From Methylobacteriaceae bacterium (GTDB lineage: Bacteria; Pseudomonadota; Alphaproteobacteria; Rhizobiales; Beijerinckiaceae), in the NCBI GenBank assembly GCA_020638135.1, contig JACKJE010000005.1:62001-126000 (forward strand): DNA of 64,000 nucleotides, in the 5' to 3' direction. The notes beneath the pieces were generated by a model. The model was not told where the DNA came from. It searched no databases and saw only the letters and a program-made list of their open reading frames with translations. Shown one piece after another: positions 36,430 to 44,266 of this stretch; the first letter of the stretch is position 1; every line of letters begins with the position of its first letter. The position numbers were made by a program, and so were the translations under genes.

Positions 36430-36493
36430 GGACCGCGAGCCTTCAGGCTCGTGAAACCGAGCGACAAGATGCGAGCCTGAAGGCTCGCGGTCC
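36430..36493. repeat. Perfect 22-bp inverted repeat after ppdK
   Basis: The left arm 36430-36451 (GGACCGCGAGCCTTCAGGCT plus CG) is exactly complementary to 36472-36493, with a 20-base loop. Each arm contains its own palindrome CGAGCCTTCAGGCTCG, so the element can fold as one long stem or two short ones. It fits a REP-doublet type of mobile palindrome and may terminate ppdK. Confidence 0.88.
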
Positions 36494-36502
36494 GGAGGCC
36501 CG

Positions 36503-36778
36503 ATGATCGCGCGCAATTTCTACGTCCCGATCATGTGCTTTGCGGGCGTCGTGATCGGCGGCTATGCGCGCGCCCATCCCGATTTCGCCAATGGGTCGAT
36601 CCCGCCCTATGTGTGGCTGCTCGGCGTGTCGCTCGCATTCGATCTCGCGGTCATGGCGCTGGCGACGCGTATCGGCGTCATTCCGCTCACGATGAACACG
36701 CGCATGTTCGGCTTCTTCTCGGGCGTCGTGCTGTACATGCTGATCGTCTATGTGTTCGGCGGCGCGGCGGCGACGTGA
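36503..36778 (+). CDS. Small membrane protein of unknown function
   Basis: A 91-residue protein with three hydrophobic segments: FYVPIMCFAGVVIGGYA, YVWLLGVSLAFDLAVMALAT and MFGFFSGVVLYMLIVYVFGG. GGAGG lies before the ATG. It starts nine bases after the palindromic element that follows ppdK and ends 10 bases from the convergent mazF-like gene. I do not recognise the family. Confidence 0.6.
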   Translation: MIARNFYVPIMCFAGVVIGGYARAHPDFANGSIPPYVWLLGVSLAFDLAVMALATRIGVIPLTMNTRMFGFFSGVVLYMLIVYVFGGAAAT

Positions 36779-36787
36779 TCGGCGCCC

Positions 36788-37117
36788 TCATGCAATCCCG
36801 AGAAACAGCGCCATGGCGCGTGTGACGCGCAGCATCAGCGCATCGTCGGCGCGGCCGATCGTCTGGCCCACTTTGACAGCCGGCACGACCGTGATCTTGT
36901 CGACCGCGATCTGGGATTTTTCGCGCAATCCGTTGTCCTCCGACGGCGCGACGTCGATGCGAATCTGATCTGCGTCGTCGCGCAGGAGCGATGTCAGCGG
37001 CAGAATCACCACCGAGGGCAGCGCGTCGAACAGATCGTTCTGGACTACGAGCGCCGGTCGCGGCTTGCCATAGTCGCCGGGCGTCGCCACGGTCACGAAG
37101 TCGCCGCGCCGGGTCAT
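36788..37117 (-). CDS. mazF: MazF/PemK-type endoribonuclease toxin
   Basis: A 109-residue toxin of the MazF/PemK fold, which cuts mRNA at short motifs. RRGDFVTVATPGDYGKPRPA at the start carries the conserved Gly-Asp and the KPRP basic patch. LPLTSLLRDDADQIRIDV and KSQIAVDKITVVPAVKVG include the usual Ser/Thr and Asp-Lys region. Its ATG overlaps the TGA of the upstream antitoxin gene (ATGA), the standard order for this module. Confidence 0.88.
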   Translation of the reverse strand: MTRRGDFVTVATPGDYGKPRPALVVQNDLFDALPSVVILPLTSLLRDDADQIRIDVAPSEDNGLREKSQIAVDKITVVPAVKVGQTIGRADDALMLRVTRAMALFLGIA

Positions 37118-37344
37118 TCGTCAGGCCATTCGTAGACGCCCTCGATGAAGCGCATGATCTCGTCGCCGCCGGGATCGCTCGCCGCAATCGCACGCGCCTG
37201 CTTGCGGCACGTCTCGGCAAATCCCGGGGCGCGCGTGTCGGGCACCCAGATCTGAAGGGGCCTCAGGCCGGCGGCGCGCATCCGTTCGCGAAAACTCGCC
37301 ATGCGCTTCGCGGGGGCTACGGGGCGTCGGGAACGGTTCGGCAT
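37114..37344 (-). CDS. MazE-type antitoxin (DUF3018)
   Basis: A 76-residue antitoxin of the DUF3018 class. The hallmark is RMRAAGLRPLQIWVPDTRAPGF followed by ETCRKQARAI and an acidic tail EGVYEWPDE, which would bind the toxin. I chose the ATG at 37344 (MPNRSRRPVA); another at residue 15 (MASFRER) is possible. The frame stays open about 110 bases upstream but looks non-coding there. A 14-base palindrome lies upstream at 37421. Confidence 0.85.
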   Translation of the reverse strand: MPNRSRRPVAPAKRMASFRERMRAAGLRPLQIWVPDTRAPGFAETCRKQARAIAASDPGGDEIMRFIEGVYEWPDE

Positions 37345-37420
37345 GGCGGTGGCCTTCTGGACCACGAGCTTCAGGCTCGCATCGGACACCGGCAAGCCGA
37401 AAGGCCCGCAGTTCGTCCTG

Positions 37421-37434
37421 CGTAACATGTTACG
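37421..37434. promoter_or_regulatory. Palindrome between the mazEF module and meaB
   Basis: CGTAACATGTTACG is a perfect 14-base palindrome in the 164-base divergent gap. It lies 77 bases upstream of the antitoxin start and 75 bases upstream of meaB. Autoregulation by the MazE-MazF complex is the simplest guess. Confidence 0.5.
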
Positions 37435-37508
37435 ATATTCCCCGCGCGATGTCACCGATCCTCGCGGCTTCGTCTATAAGGGCGCGAATCCGGAGCGCCC
37501 GTCACCGC

Positions 37509-38453
37509 ATGTCATCCGCTTTTCCAACCCTCTCCGCGCTCCGCGCTGGCGGCAAGCGCGCGCTGGCCCAGGCGCTGGCGTTGATCGAGATTTCGCGCGG
37601 CACTGAGGAACTGGCCGATCTGCTCGACACGGCCGCCGCCGATCCGCGCGCGCATGTTGCGGGCCTGACCGGGCCGCCCGGCGTCGGCAAGTCGACGCTC
37701 ACGAATGCGCTGCTGCGCGACTGGCGCTCGAAGAACGAGACCGTCGGCGTGATCGCGGTCGATCCTTCCTCGCGCGCGACCGGCGGGGCGCTGCTCGGGG
37801 ATCGTGCGCGCATGCAGACCGATCCGGATGACAAGGGCGTCTTCGTGCGCTCGATGGCGGCGCGCGACCGGCTCGGCGGCCTCTCCGACGATACGGTGGC
37901 CGCTGTCGCGCTGATGCGCGCCCTGTTCGATCGCGTGCTGGTCGAGAGCGTCGGCATCGGCCAGTCGGAGGCGGACATTTCCTTCGCCGCCGATACGGTC
38001 ATTCTCTGCGTGCAGCCTGGCTCCGGCGACTCGTTGCAGTTCATGAAGGCCGGTGTGATGGAGCTGCCCGACATCGTCGTCGTCACCAAGGCCGACATGG
38101 GCGCCGCCGCGCGTCGCGCGCGCTCGGAGGTCGAGGGCGCGCTGACATTGTTCACGCGCGACGACGACTGGCATGTGCCAGTCGTGCTCGTCTCGGCGCC
38201 GACCGGCGCGGGGCTCGACGATCTGCACAAGGCGCTCGCCGCGCATCGCGAACATCTGGGAACCGAGCGGCTCGCGGCGCGACGGCGCGCGCAGGAAGAG
38301 ACGTGGGTCGCCGAAAGCATCCGCGCGCGGTTCGGGAGCGAAGGCGTTGCAGCCGCACGCCGGCTGAAAGACGGCGCATACGGTCCATTCGGACGCGAAC
38401 GCGAGATCGCAGCGCGCCTGCGACAGGCGCTGATGGACTCGACGCGCGCCTGA
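37509..38453 (+). CDS. meaB: Methylmalonyl-CoA mutase-associated GTPase MeaB
   Basis: A 314-residue G3E-type P-loop GTPase that guards and reloads the B12 cofactor of acyl-CoA mutases. The Walker A motif is GPPGVGKST; AVDPSSRATGGALLGDRARM, ESVGIGQSE and VVTKADMG (the NKxD-like guanine motif as TKAD) follow in order. The ATG at 37509 has GGAGCG upstream. No mutase gene is in the window, so its client (methylmalonyl-, ethylmalonyl- or isobutyryl-CoA mutase) is not shown. Confidence 0.93.
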   Translation: MSSAFPTLSALRAGGKRALAQALALIEISRGTEELADLLDTAAADPRAHVAGLTGPPGVGKSTLTNALLRDWRSKNETVGVIAVDPSSRATGGALLGDRARMQTDPDDKGVFVRSMAARDRLGGLSDDTVAAVALMRALFDRVLVESVGIGQSEADISFAADTVILCVQPGSGDSLQFMKAGVMELPDIVVVTKADMGAAARRARSEVEGALTLFTRDDDWHVPVVLVSAPTGAGLDDLHKALAAHREHLGTERLAARRRAQEETWVAESIRARFGSEGVAAARRLKDGAYGPFGREREIAARLRQALMDSTRA

Positions 38454-38562
38454 GGCCACGTCTATTCAAACTCGTCGATATCTATTGAATTTACGCGCAG
38501 GCCGTTGCGGAGGCGTCCGTCCGGCGCAATGGTGACCTCAAGATAAAATTCTGGAGGAAACG

Positions 38563-39747
38563 ATGACGGCCGCCGTTCTCGCGCCCATCGACGAGACCAT
38601 CACCATCGCGGAACTGACCCGCGACCCCTATCCGATCTATCGGCGGCTGCGCCGCGAGGCGCCGGTGCTGCGCGTGAAATCTGTCGGCCGAACCTTTCTC
38701 ACCAAGGCCGCCGATACGAAATTCGTGAAGGACAATGCGGCGCTGTTCAGCTCCGACGATCCGAACACGCCGATGAAACGCGCCTTTCTCGCGCATACGC
38801 TGATGCGCAAGGACGATTCCGAACATCGCGCCGAGCGCATGGCGATGATGCCGGCGCTGATGCCGAAGACGATCGAGGCGGCATGGGCGCCGCTCTACAC
38901 AAAGCTTGCCGACGAATATCTCGACCGCCTGCCGCGCGGCGAGATCGTCGATCTGTTTCCGGCGCTCGCAGGCCCGATCGCCGCGCGCATTCTCGCGGAA
39001 GTCATGGGGCTCCCCGACGCAAGCGACGCCGACATGCAGCGCTGGTCGCAGATCCTGATCGACGGCGCCGGCAATTTCGGCTGGACGCCCGGACCGTTCG
39101 AGGCGAGCGATCAGGCGAACGCCGAAATGGACCGCTGCATTTTCGCGAACATGGCGCGCGTGCGCGCGACGCCGGATTCGTCCGCGCTGTCCTTCATGGT
39201 CAATGCGCGCAATCCGATTCCTGAAAGCCAGATCGTCGCCAATGTGAAGATCGCTATCGGCGGCGGGATCAACGAGCCGCGCGATGCGCTGCTCACCATC
39301 ATCTTCGGGCTTCTCACCAATCCCGATCAGCTCGCGGCCGTGCGCGCCGGCGACAAGTGGACCGATGCATTCGAGGAAGGCGTGCGCTGGGTCGCGCCGA
39401 TCCAAGCGAGTTCGCGCCTCGTCATGGAGGACGTCGAAATCCGCGGCTGCGCCATCCCGAAAGGCGATACGGTGATGACGATCCAGGCCTCGGCCAATCG
39501 CGACGAGGACGTTTTCGAGGACGGCGAGCGTTTCAACGCGCTGCGCGGGCCGATGCATCATCAGGCCTTTGGCAGCGGCCCGCATCATTGCGCCGGCGCG
39601 CATCTGGCGCGGCGCACGGTCGGCGCGATCCTGCTGCCGATGCTGTTCGAACGCTTCCCGAACATGCAACTCGTCGACCCCGCAGTCGTGCGCTGGCACG
39701 GTTTTGGTTTTCGTGGACCGCTCAACATGCCGGTGATGCTGCAGTAG
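38563..39747 (+). CDS. Cytochrome P450
   Basis: A 394-residue soluble bacterial P450. The heme-binding loop is FGSGPHHCAGAHLARR with the cysteine thiolate near residue 344; the K-helix ExxR is EEGVRW. The I-helix, normally AGxDT or AGxET, reads AIGGGINEPRDALL near residues 230-243. The usual acid-alcohol pair is therefore replaced by Asn-Glu-Pro, a pattern that suggests unusual proton delivery. GGAGG precedes the ATG. No ferredoxin gene is adjacent. It ends three bases from the convergent PucR-like regulator gene. Confidence 0.93.
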   Translation: MTAAVLAPIDETITIAELTRDPYPIYRRLRREAPVLRVKSVGRTFLTKAADTKFVKDNAALFSSDDPNTPMKRAFLAHTLMRKDDSEHRAERMAMMPALMPKTIEAAWAPLYTKLADEYLDRLPRGEIVDLFPALAGPIAARILAEVMGLPDASDADMQRWSQILIDGAGNFGWTPGPFEASDQANAEMDRCIFANMARVRATPDSSALSFMVNARNPIPESQIVANVKIAIGGGINEPRDALLTIIFGLLTNPDQLAAVRAGDKWTDAFEEGVRWVAPIQASSRLVMEDVEIRGCAIPKGDTVMTIQASANRDEDVFEDGERFNALRGPMHHQAFGSGPHHCAGAHLARRTVGAILLPMLFERFPNMQLVDPAVVRWHGFGFRGPLNMPVMLQ

Positions 39748-39750
39748 CGC

Positions 39751-41034
39751 TCAGTTCGCTTCGCACTCGAAGGCCAGGAGCAATTCCGTCAGGTCGTGAT
39801 AACGGCGGCCATCGAAACCGGTCGCTTCCCTTATCCTTTCGAGCCGCGCGTAAAGCGTGTTCGGATGCTTGCCGAGTTTTCGCGCGGCGGACTGGACGTT
39901 GAGGTCCGCATCGGCAATCGCGCGCAGCGTTTCGACATAGGCGCCGTCGCTCTTCTCATCAGCGGCGCGAAAAGCGGCGAGCCATGCCGGCGGCGTGGCG
40001 TTGACGTCGTCGCGCCCGCGATGCACGAGCAGCGCGCGGACGGGCAGATCGGCAAAGGCCACCACGCGGCGCGCGGCATTCGCAAAGTCGAGCGCGACCG
40101 CCGCTTCGCGCAGGGCCTTTGGAATCGACGCGGTCGAGGGGCGGTCGGCGCTCAGCCCGACGACCACCGAGGGGCCCAACAATTCGAGCGCCGGCGCGGC
40201 GCGGGCCGCGAGATCTGCGCGCGGCGTCGTCCAGCCGGATTGCCGCCTGATGTCGCTGAGCACGGCCACGACAACGTCTCCACGAACGCCGACGAGCGCG
40301 CGGATGGAGGTCGAAACGAAGGCCGTCGAAATCGCATCGACGATGCGTTGCGCGCGCGCCGGATTTTCCATTTCCGCCGCGAGGGTCGCGCGGGCGAGCG
40401 CCACGCAATAGGCGCGGCGCTGCTCGAGATAGCCGGCGCGCTTCAGCAGGGTCGCGACGCGGCCGTCGGCCTCGTCGTAGCCGGAGATCAGGACGTTCAG
40501 CAGTTCGGTGCGCTGGTCGCCTGCGGCCTCCGCGAGCACGCGCGTGCGCGCGACATATTCGGAAGCCGCGACTGTGCTGATGGCGTTGACATATTCGATC
40601 GCGAAATCGGCGATCGCGGTCATCGCGGACTCCAGCGCCTCGGGCGCGGTCGCCTGCGCCGCCTCGCGCAGCCAACGTGTGAGCGTGCGATGGCCGCAGC
40701 GATAGGCGTGCAGGATGAATTCCAGCGGAAAGCGCTGCTCGGCCCGCAGATGCGCGTGTTCGCGCAAAAAGGCGAAGTCGCCGGGCTCGCCGCCGGCAAC
40801 GAGGCGAAGGATTTCGCGCACATGGTCCTCGCCGTGGCGGGCGAGGCCGGGCAGCACGTCGGGATTGCCGGAATCCGAATATTCGGGGACTTCGGCGCGC
40901 ACGGCCTCGAGCAGGGCGCGCCCGGCTTCCGCCGCAGTGCGTTCGAGCGCGGGCGCGGCCTGCGGCGAGACGCCGGAAGCTGCGAGCGCCGCCAGCGCGC
41001 GGCGCAGCGCCTGATTGTCGATGCGGACGGTCAT
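39751..41034 (-). CDS. PucR/CdaR-type helix-turn-helix regulator
   Basis: A 427-residue regulator. The C-terminal HTH_30 domain has ADLNVQSAARKLGKHPNTLY and ARLERIREATGFD; the long N-terminal part resembles the GGDEF-like and sensing region of PucR proteins. Such regulators control purine, sugar-acid or aromatic catabolism and often act on neighbours. It is divergent from the YCII and GST genes and convergent with the P450 gene. The 104-base divergent gap has two palindromes that could be its operators. Confidence 0.8.
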   Translation of the reverse strand: MTVRIDNQALRRALAALAASGVSPQAAPALERTAAEAGRALLEAVRAEVPEYSDSGNPDVLPGLARHGEDHVREILRLVAGGEPGDFAFLREHAHLRAEQRFPLEFILHAYRCGHRTLTRWLREAAQATAPEALESAMTAIADFAIEYVNAISTVAASEYVARTRVLAEAAGDQRTELLNVLISGYDEADGRVATLLKRAGYLEQRRAYCVALARATLAAEMENPARAQRIVDAISTAFVSTSIRALVGVRGDVVVAVLSDIRRQSGWTTPRADLAARAAPALELLGPSVVVGLSADRPSTASIPKALREAAVALDFANAARRVVAFADLPVRALLVHRGRDDVNATPPAWLAAFRAADEKSDGAYVETLRAIADADLNVQSAARKLGKHPNTLYARLERIREATGFDGRRYHDLTELLLAFECEAN

Positions 41035-41097
41035 TGTGAATACTTCACATTTTTCATGACGAAACTAGCATCGAAATGGCCATCGGCAAGGCCATTT
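41035..41097. promoter_or_regulatory. Two palindromes in the divergent gap, candidate operators
   Basis: TGTGAATACTTCACA (41035-41049, arms of six bases) abuts the start of the PucR-like gene. AAATGGCC-N8-GGCCATTT (41074-41097) lies 41 bases before the YCII gene. Their positions suit autoregulation and control of the divergent operon. Confidence 0.5.
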
Positions 41098-41138
41098 TTG
41101 TGCATTATCCCTAGAGAACAGCAACAAGGGAGAAGGAC

Positions 41139-41456
41139 ATGGCCAAATATCTGTTCGTCTACCACGGCGGCGGGACGCCGCCGGCGAGCCCGGCGGAGCA
41201 CAAGGAAATCATGGACGCCTGGGGCCAGTGGTTCGGCTCAATGGGCGCGGCCGTGATCGACGGCGGCAATCCGGTCGGCCTTTCGAGCACGGTCAAATCC
41301 GACGGCGCGCTGGTTTCGGGCGGCGGCGCCAATCCGGCGAGCGGCTACAGCCTGATCGAGGCCTCGAGCCTTGCCGACGCTCACGCCAAGGCCAGGGGAT
41401 GCCCGCTGCTCAAGCGCGGTGGGACGATCGAGATCGCCGAAGCGATCGACATGTGA
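41139..41456 (+). CDS. YCII-family protein
   Basis: A 105-residue YCII/DGPF-type ferredoxin-fold protein: MAKYLFVYHGGG at the start, HKEIMDAWGQWFGSMGAAV with a possible active His, and the tail SLADAHAKARGCPLLKRGGT. Members are small, often dimeric proteins of poorly known function near sigma factors or catabolic genes. GGGAGAAGGAC lies before the ATG. It lies 23 bases upstream of the GST gene and is probably cotranscribed. Confidence 0.87.
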   Translation: MAKYLFVYHGGGTPPASPAEHKEIMDAWGQWFGSMGAAVIDGGNPVGLSSTVKSDGALVSGGGANPASGYSLIEASSLADAHAKARGCPLLKRGGTIEIAEAIDM

Positions 41457-41479
41457 CGGATTTCGGAGGGAGTATCGCC

Positions 41480-42127
41480 ATGAAACTCTATTACAATCCG
41501 CTCTCGACCTATTCACAGAAGGCGATGATCGCCTTCAACGAGAAGGGGATCGCCTACGAGCCGGCGCTCGTCGATCTGGCTTCGCCCGAGGGGCGCGCCG
41601 CCTATCAGGCGATCAATCCGATCGGCAAGGTGCCGTTCCTCGCCGCGGCGGACGACTGGGTCGTGCCGGAATCGACGACGATCATCGAGTTCCTCGAGGA
41701 TCGCTTTCCCGACACGCCGCGGCTCATTCCCACCGACCGGGAGGCAGCGCGGCAGGTGCGGTTCATGGACCGCGCGGCCGATCTCTATTTCAACGATCCC
41801 GTGGTGGAGTTGCTGTTCCAGCACATCGGCTTCCGGCCGAACAACGCCGAGGCCGCCGAACGCGCGCGCAGATATGTCGATGTGACCTACAGCTATTGGG
41901 ACAAGCGGCTGGCGTCGCAGCCCTGGCTGTGCGGCGAAAATTTCACCATGGCCGATTGCGCGGCCATCCCGCCGCTGTTCTACGCGCAGGTCGCCGCCCC
42001 CTTCGCGCAATATCCCAATGTCGCCGCCTATTTCGCGCGAGCGCAGCAGCGCCCGTCCTATGCGAAGGTGAAGGCCGAATTCGAGCCGGCATGGCAGGCG
42101 ATGGCGGCCAAGGCGAAGGCGGCATAG
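41480..42127 (+). CDS. Glutathione S-transferase family protein
   Basis: A 215-residue GST. The N-terminal thioredoxin-like domain is MKLYYNPLSTYSQKAMIAFN, with the cis-Pro site INPIGKVPFL and the glutathione contact ESTTIIEFLEDRF. The helical C-terminal domain has GENFTMADCAAIP, the conserved N-capping box. GGAGG precedes the ATG. The substrate is unknown; pairing with a YCII gene beside a PucR-like regulator suggests a detoxification or catabolic role. Confidence 0.92.
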   Translation: MKLYYNPLSTYSQKAMIAFNEKGIAYEPALVDLASPEGRAAYQAINPIGKVPFLAAADDWVVPESTTIIEFLEDRFPDTPRLIPTDREAARQVRFMDRAADLYFNDPVVELLFQHIGFRPNNAEAAERARRYVDVTYSYWDKRLASQPWLCGENFTMADCAAIPPLFYAQVAAPFAQYPNVAAYFARAQQRPSYAKVKAEFEPAWQAMAAKAKAA

Positions 42128-42228
42128 GCGGCCGAGCCGCGGTCCGATCTCCGCCCGGGCGCGAATGCAGCGCCCGGGCGCTCGCGCGCTCGTCCCTGCT
42201 GCGATAGGCTGCCGCGCGGAGACTGCTC

Positions 42229-42843
42229 ATGCCCGTTGCTTCCATCGTCCTGTTCGTGTCGGTCTACGCGCTTGCCGTCGTCTCGCCTGGCCCGGCGGTG
42301 GCTGCCGTCGTCGCGCGGGCCGCCCGCGGGGGAGCCATGCGCACCGCTCCCTTCATCGCCGGCATTGTTCTCGGCGACATGGTCTGGCTCGCGGCCGTGG
42401 CGCTCGGCCTGTCGGCCCTGGCGCAGCGTGTGGAAGGACCGTTCAGCATCATTCGCTACGCGGGCGCCGCCTATCTCGTCTATCTCGCCTGGAAATCCTG
42501 GACGGCGCCCGTCGATGCGGGCGCTCCGGCTCCGGCCGCCTTCGGCGACGGATTGCGCGGGGCGCTCGGGGGCCTGTCGCTGACGCTCGGCAATCCCAAG
42601 GTGATGGTCTTCTTCCTGGCGGTACTGCCGAGTGTGATCGACATAGACGGAATTGGGCCGCTGGCGCTCGCCGAAATGCTCGGCTGTGTCGCGATCGTGC
42701 TCGGCGGGACGATGTCCGCCTATGCAGCGCTCGGCGCTCGGGCGGGCCGCCTCGTATCGAAACCGTCGCGCCTGCGGCTGCTCAATCGCGCGACCGGAGG
42801 AGTCATGGCCGGCGCGGCGGTCGCGATCGTCGCACGATCCTGA
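42229..42843 (+). CDS. LysE-family amino acid or homoserine-lactone exporter
   Basis: A 204-residue LysE/RhtB-type inner-membrane exporter with about six transmembrane segments. The N-terminal VVSPGPAVAAVVARAARGG matches the family motif (usually TPGPN), and GLSLTLGNPKVMVFFLAVLP is the second hallmark. It stands alone, facing the convergent ampG-like gene 10 bases away. The exported compound is not deducible. Confidence 0.9.
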   Translation: MPVASIVLFVSVYALAVVSPGPAVAAVVARAARGGAMRTAPFIAGIVLGDMVWLAAVALGLSALAQRVEGPFSIIRYAGAAYLVYLAWKSWTAPVDAGAPAPAAFGDGLRGALGGLSLTLGNPKVMVFFLAVLPSVIDIDGIGPLALAEMLGCVAIVLGGTMSAYAALGARAGRLVSKPSRLRLLNRATGGVMAGAAVAIVARS

Positions 42844-42853
42844 TCGCGACGAT

Positions 42854-44155
42854 TTATTCCACAGTCGCGGGCTCAGCCGCGGTAACGACGGGCGGATGAT
42901 TGCGCCAGACGAACCACGCCAGAAGCGCGACGGGAATGCCGATCAGCGACGTGCCGATGAAGAAGTGCTCGAAGCCGACGCGCTCGACGATGAAGCCCGA
43001 GGCGCCGGCGAGAAAACTGCCGGGCAGCGCGCAGAGCGAAGTGAGCAGCGCATATTGGCTTGCCGCGAGTTCCGTCGAGGCCAGTTCCGACATGTAGGTG
43101 ATGAGCACGACCTGCGCGAAGGCGTAGGCAAAACCCTCGATGCTGACCGCCGTGACGAAGGCGACGTAGTCGCTGCGCCCTTCCGCGGCGAGCCAGGCGA
43201 GCGAGAGATGCGAGGCGGAGCCCGCGATCGTGCCGATCAGCAGCGTCGTCATCAGGCCCAGTTTGCGCACGACGAAGGTCGCGAAGAACGTGCCGGCGAG
43301 CGCGATCCAGAAGCCGAAGAGTTTGGTCACCGTCGCAATGTCGGTGCCGGAAATATGCAGGCTCTTGAACAGCGGCATGGCCATGGCGCTGGTGAGATAG
43401 CCGGGCATGCGGAAGCCCGCGATCAAGAGCAGCACGGGCACGGCCCAGGGCCCGAGACGCGTGACGAGCTCCTTGATCGGCGCGATGACGGTGGCGACGA
43501 AACCGGGATGTTCGTGCTTGGCGTGCAGGTCGGATTCGGGCTCCGGCGCGACGAAGGCGGCGATTGCGCCGACGGAAATCAGCGCGGCCATGCAGAGATA
43601 GGCGGCGCGCCAGCCGTATTTGTCGGCGATGATCAAGGCGAGCGCGCCGGCGGCCAGCGTGCCGACGCGATAGCCGGCCTCCATGAAGGCGGTCATCATG
43701 GATTGCTTGTGCGCGGGCGCGGCGACGATGCGCCAGCCGTCGATGGTGACGTCCTGCGTCGCGCCGGCAAAGCCGAGCGCCAGCGAGAAGGCGATGGTCC
43801 ACCAGATGAAATGCGCGGGGTCGCCAAAGGCGACGCCGATCAGCGACAGGATGATGCAGACTTGCGACAGCACGATCCACCCGCGCCGACGCCCGAGGAG
43901 CCCGGCCAGCAATGGCGGATCGTATTTGTCGAGAAAGGGCGCCCAGATGAACTTGAACTTGTAGGCGATGGTGAGTTCGGCGAGCAGGCCGATCGTATGC
44001 AGGGGAACGCCGGCCTCCGACAGCCACGCCGATTGCGTGGAATAGACGAGGAGAAAGGGAATGCCCATCGAAAAGCCGAGCGCCGTCATCGCGGCGTAGC
44101 GGCGGTCGGATGTGAGGTGGGCGAGGAAGGAGGATTTTTCGGTCGTTTCGGTCAT
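42854..44155 (-). CDS. ampG: AmpG-like muropeptide MFS transporter
   Basis: A 433-residue MFS protein of the AmpG family, which imports GlcNAc-anhydroMurNAc peptides for cell-wall recycling. The family start LGFSMGIPFLLVYSTQSAWL, then KFIWAPFLDKYDPP and GATQDVTIDGWR, are all recognisable, as are about twelve hydrophobic helices. No ampC or other recycling genes are adjacent. Confidence 0.85.
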   Translation of the reverse strand: MTETTEKSSFLAHLTSDRRYAAMTALGFSMGIPFLLVYSTQSAWLSEAGVPLHTIGLLAELTIAYKFKFIWAPFLDKYDPPLLAGLLGRRRGWIVLSQVCIILSLIGVAFGDPAHFIWWTIAFSLALGFAGATQDVTIDGWRIVAAPAHKQSMMTAFMEAGYRVGTLAAGALALIIADKYGWRAAYLCMAALISVGAIAAFVAPEPESDLHAKHEHPGFVATVIAPIKELVTRLGPWAVPVLLLIAGFRMPGYLTSAMAMPLFKSLHISGTDIATVTKLFGFWIALAGTFFATFVVRKLGLMTTLLIGTIAGSASHLSLAWLAAEGRSDYVAFVTAVSIEGFAYAFAQVVLITYMSELASTELAASQYALLTSLCALPGSFLAGASGFIVERVGFEHFFIGTSLIGIPVALLAWFVWRNHPPVVTAAEPATVE

Positions 44156-44266
44156 CGGAAATCATTGGCGTGACAGACACCCGACTATGAAGGGGACGCG
44201 GGCAACGGGAAAGTGATGATCAGGCTTTCGCTCGCGTTCCCCTGTCGCTGCCTGTAATCTCCCGCC

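Noticed and set aside
33640..36516. A 958-codon frame antisense to ppdK
   Set aside because: Same cause: GC-rich third positions leave the opposite frame open. ppdK is full length with all active-site motifs.
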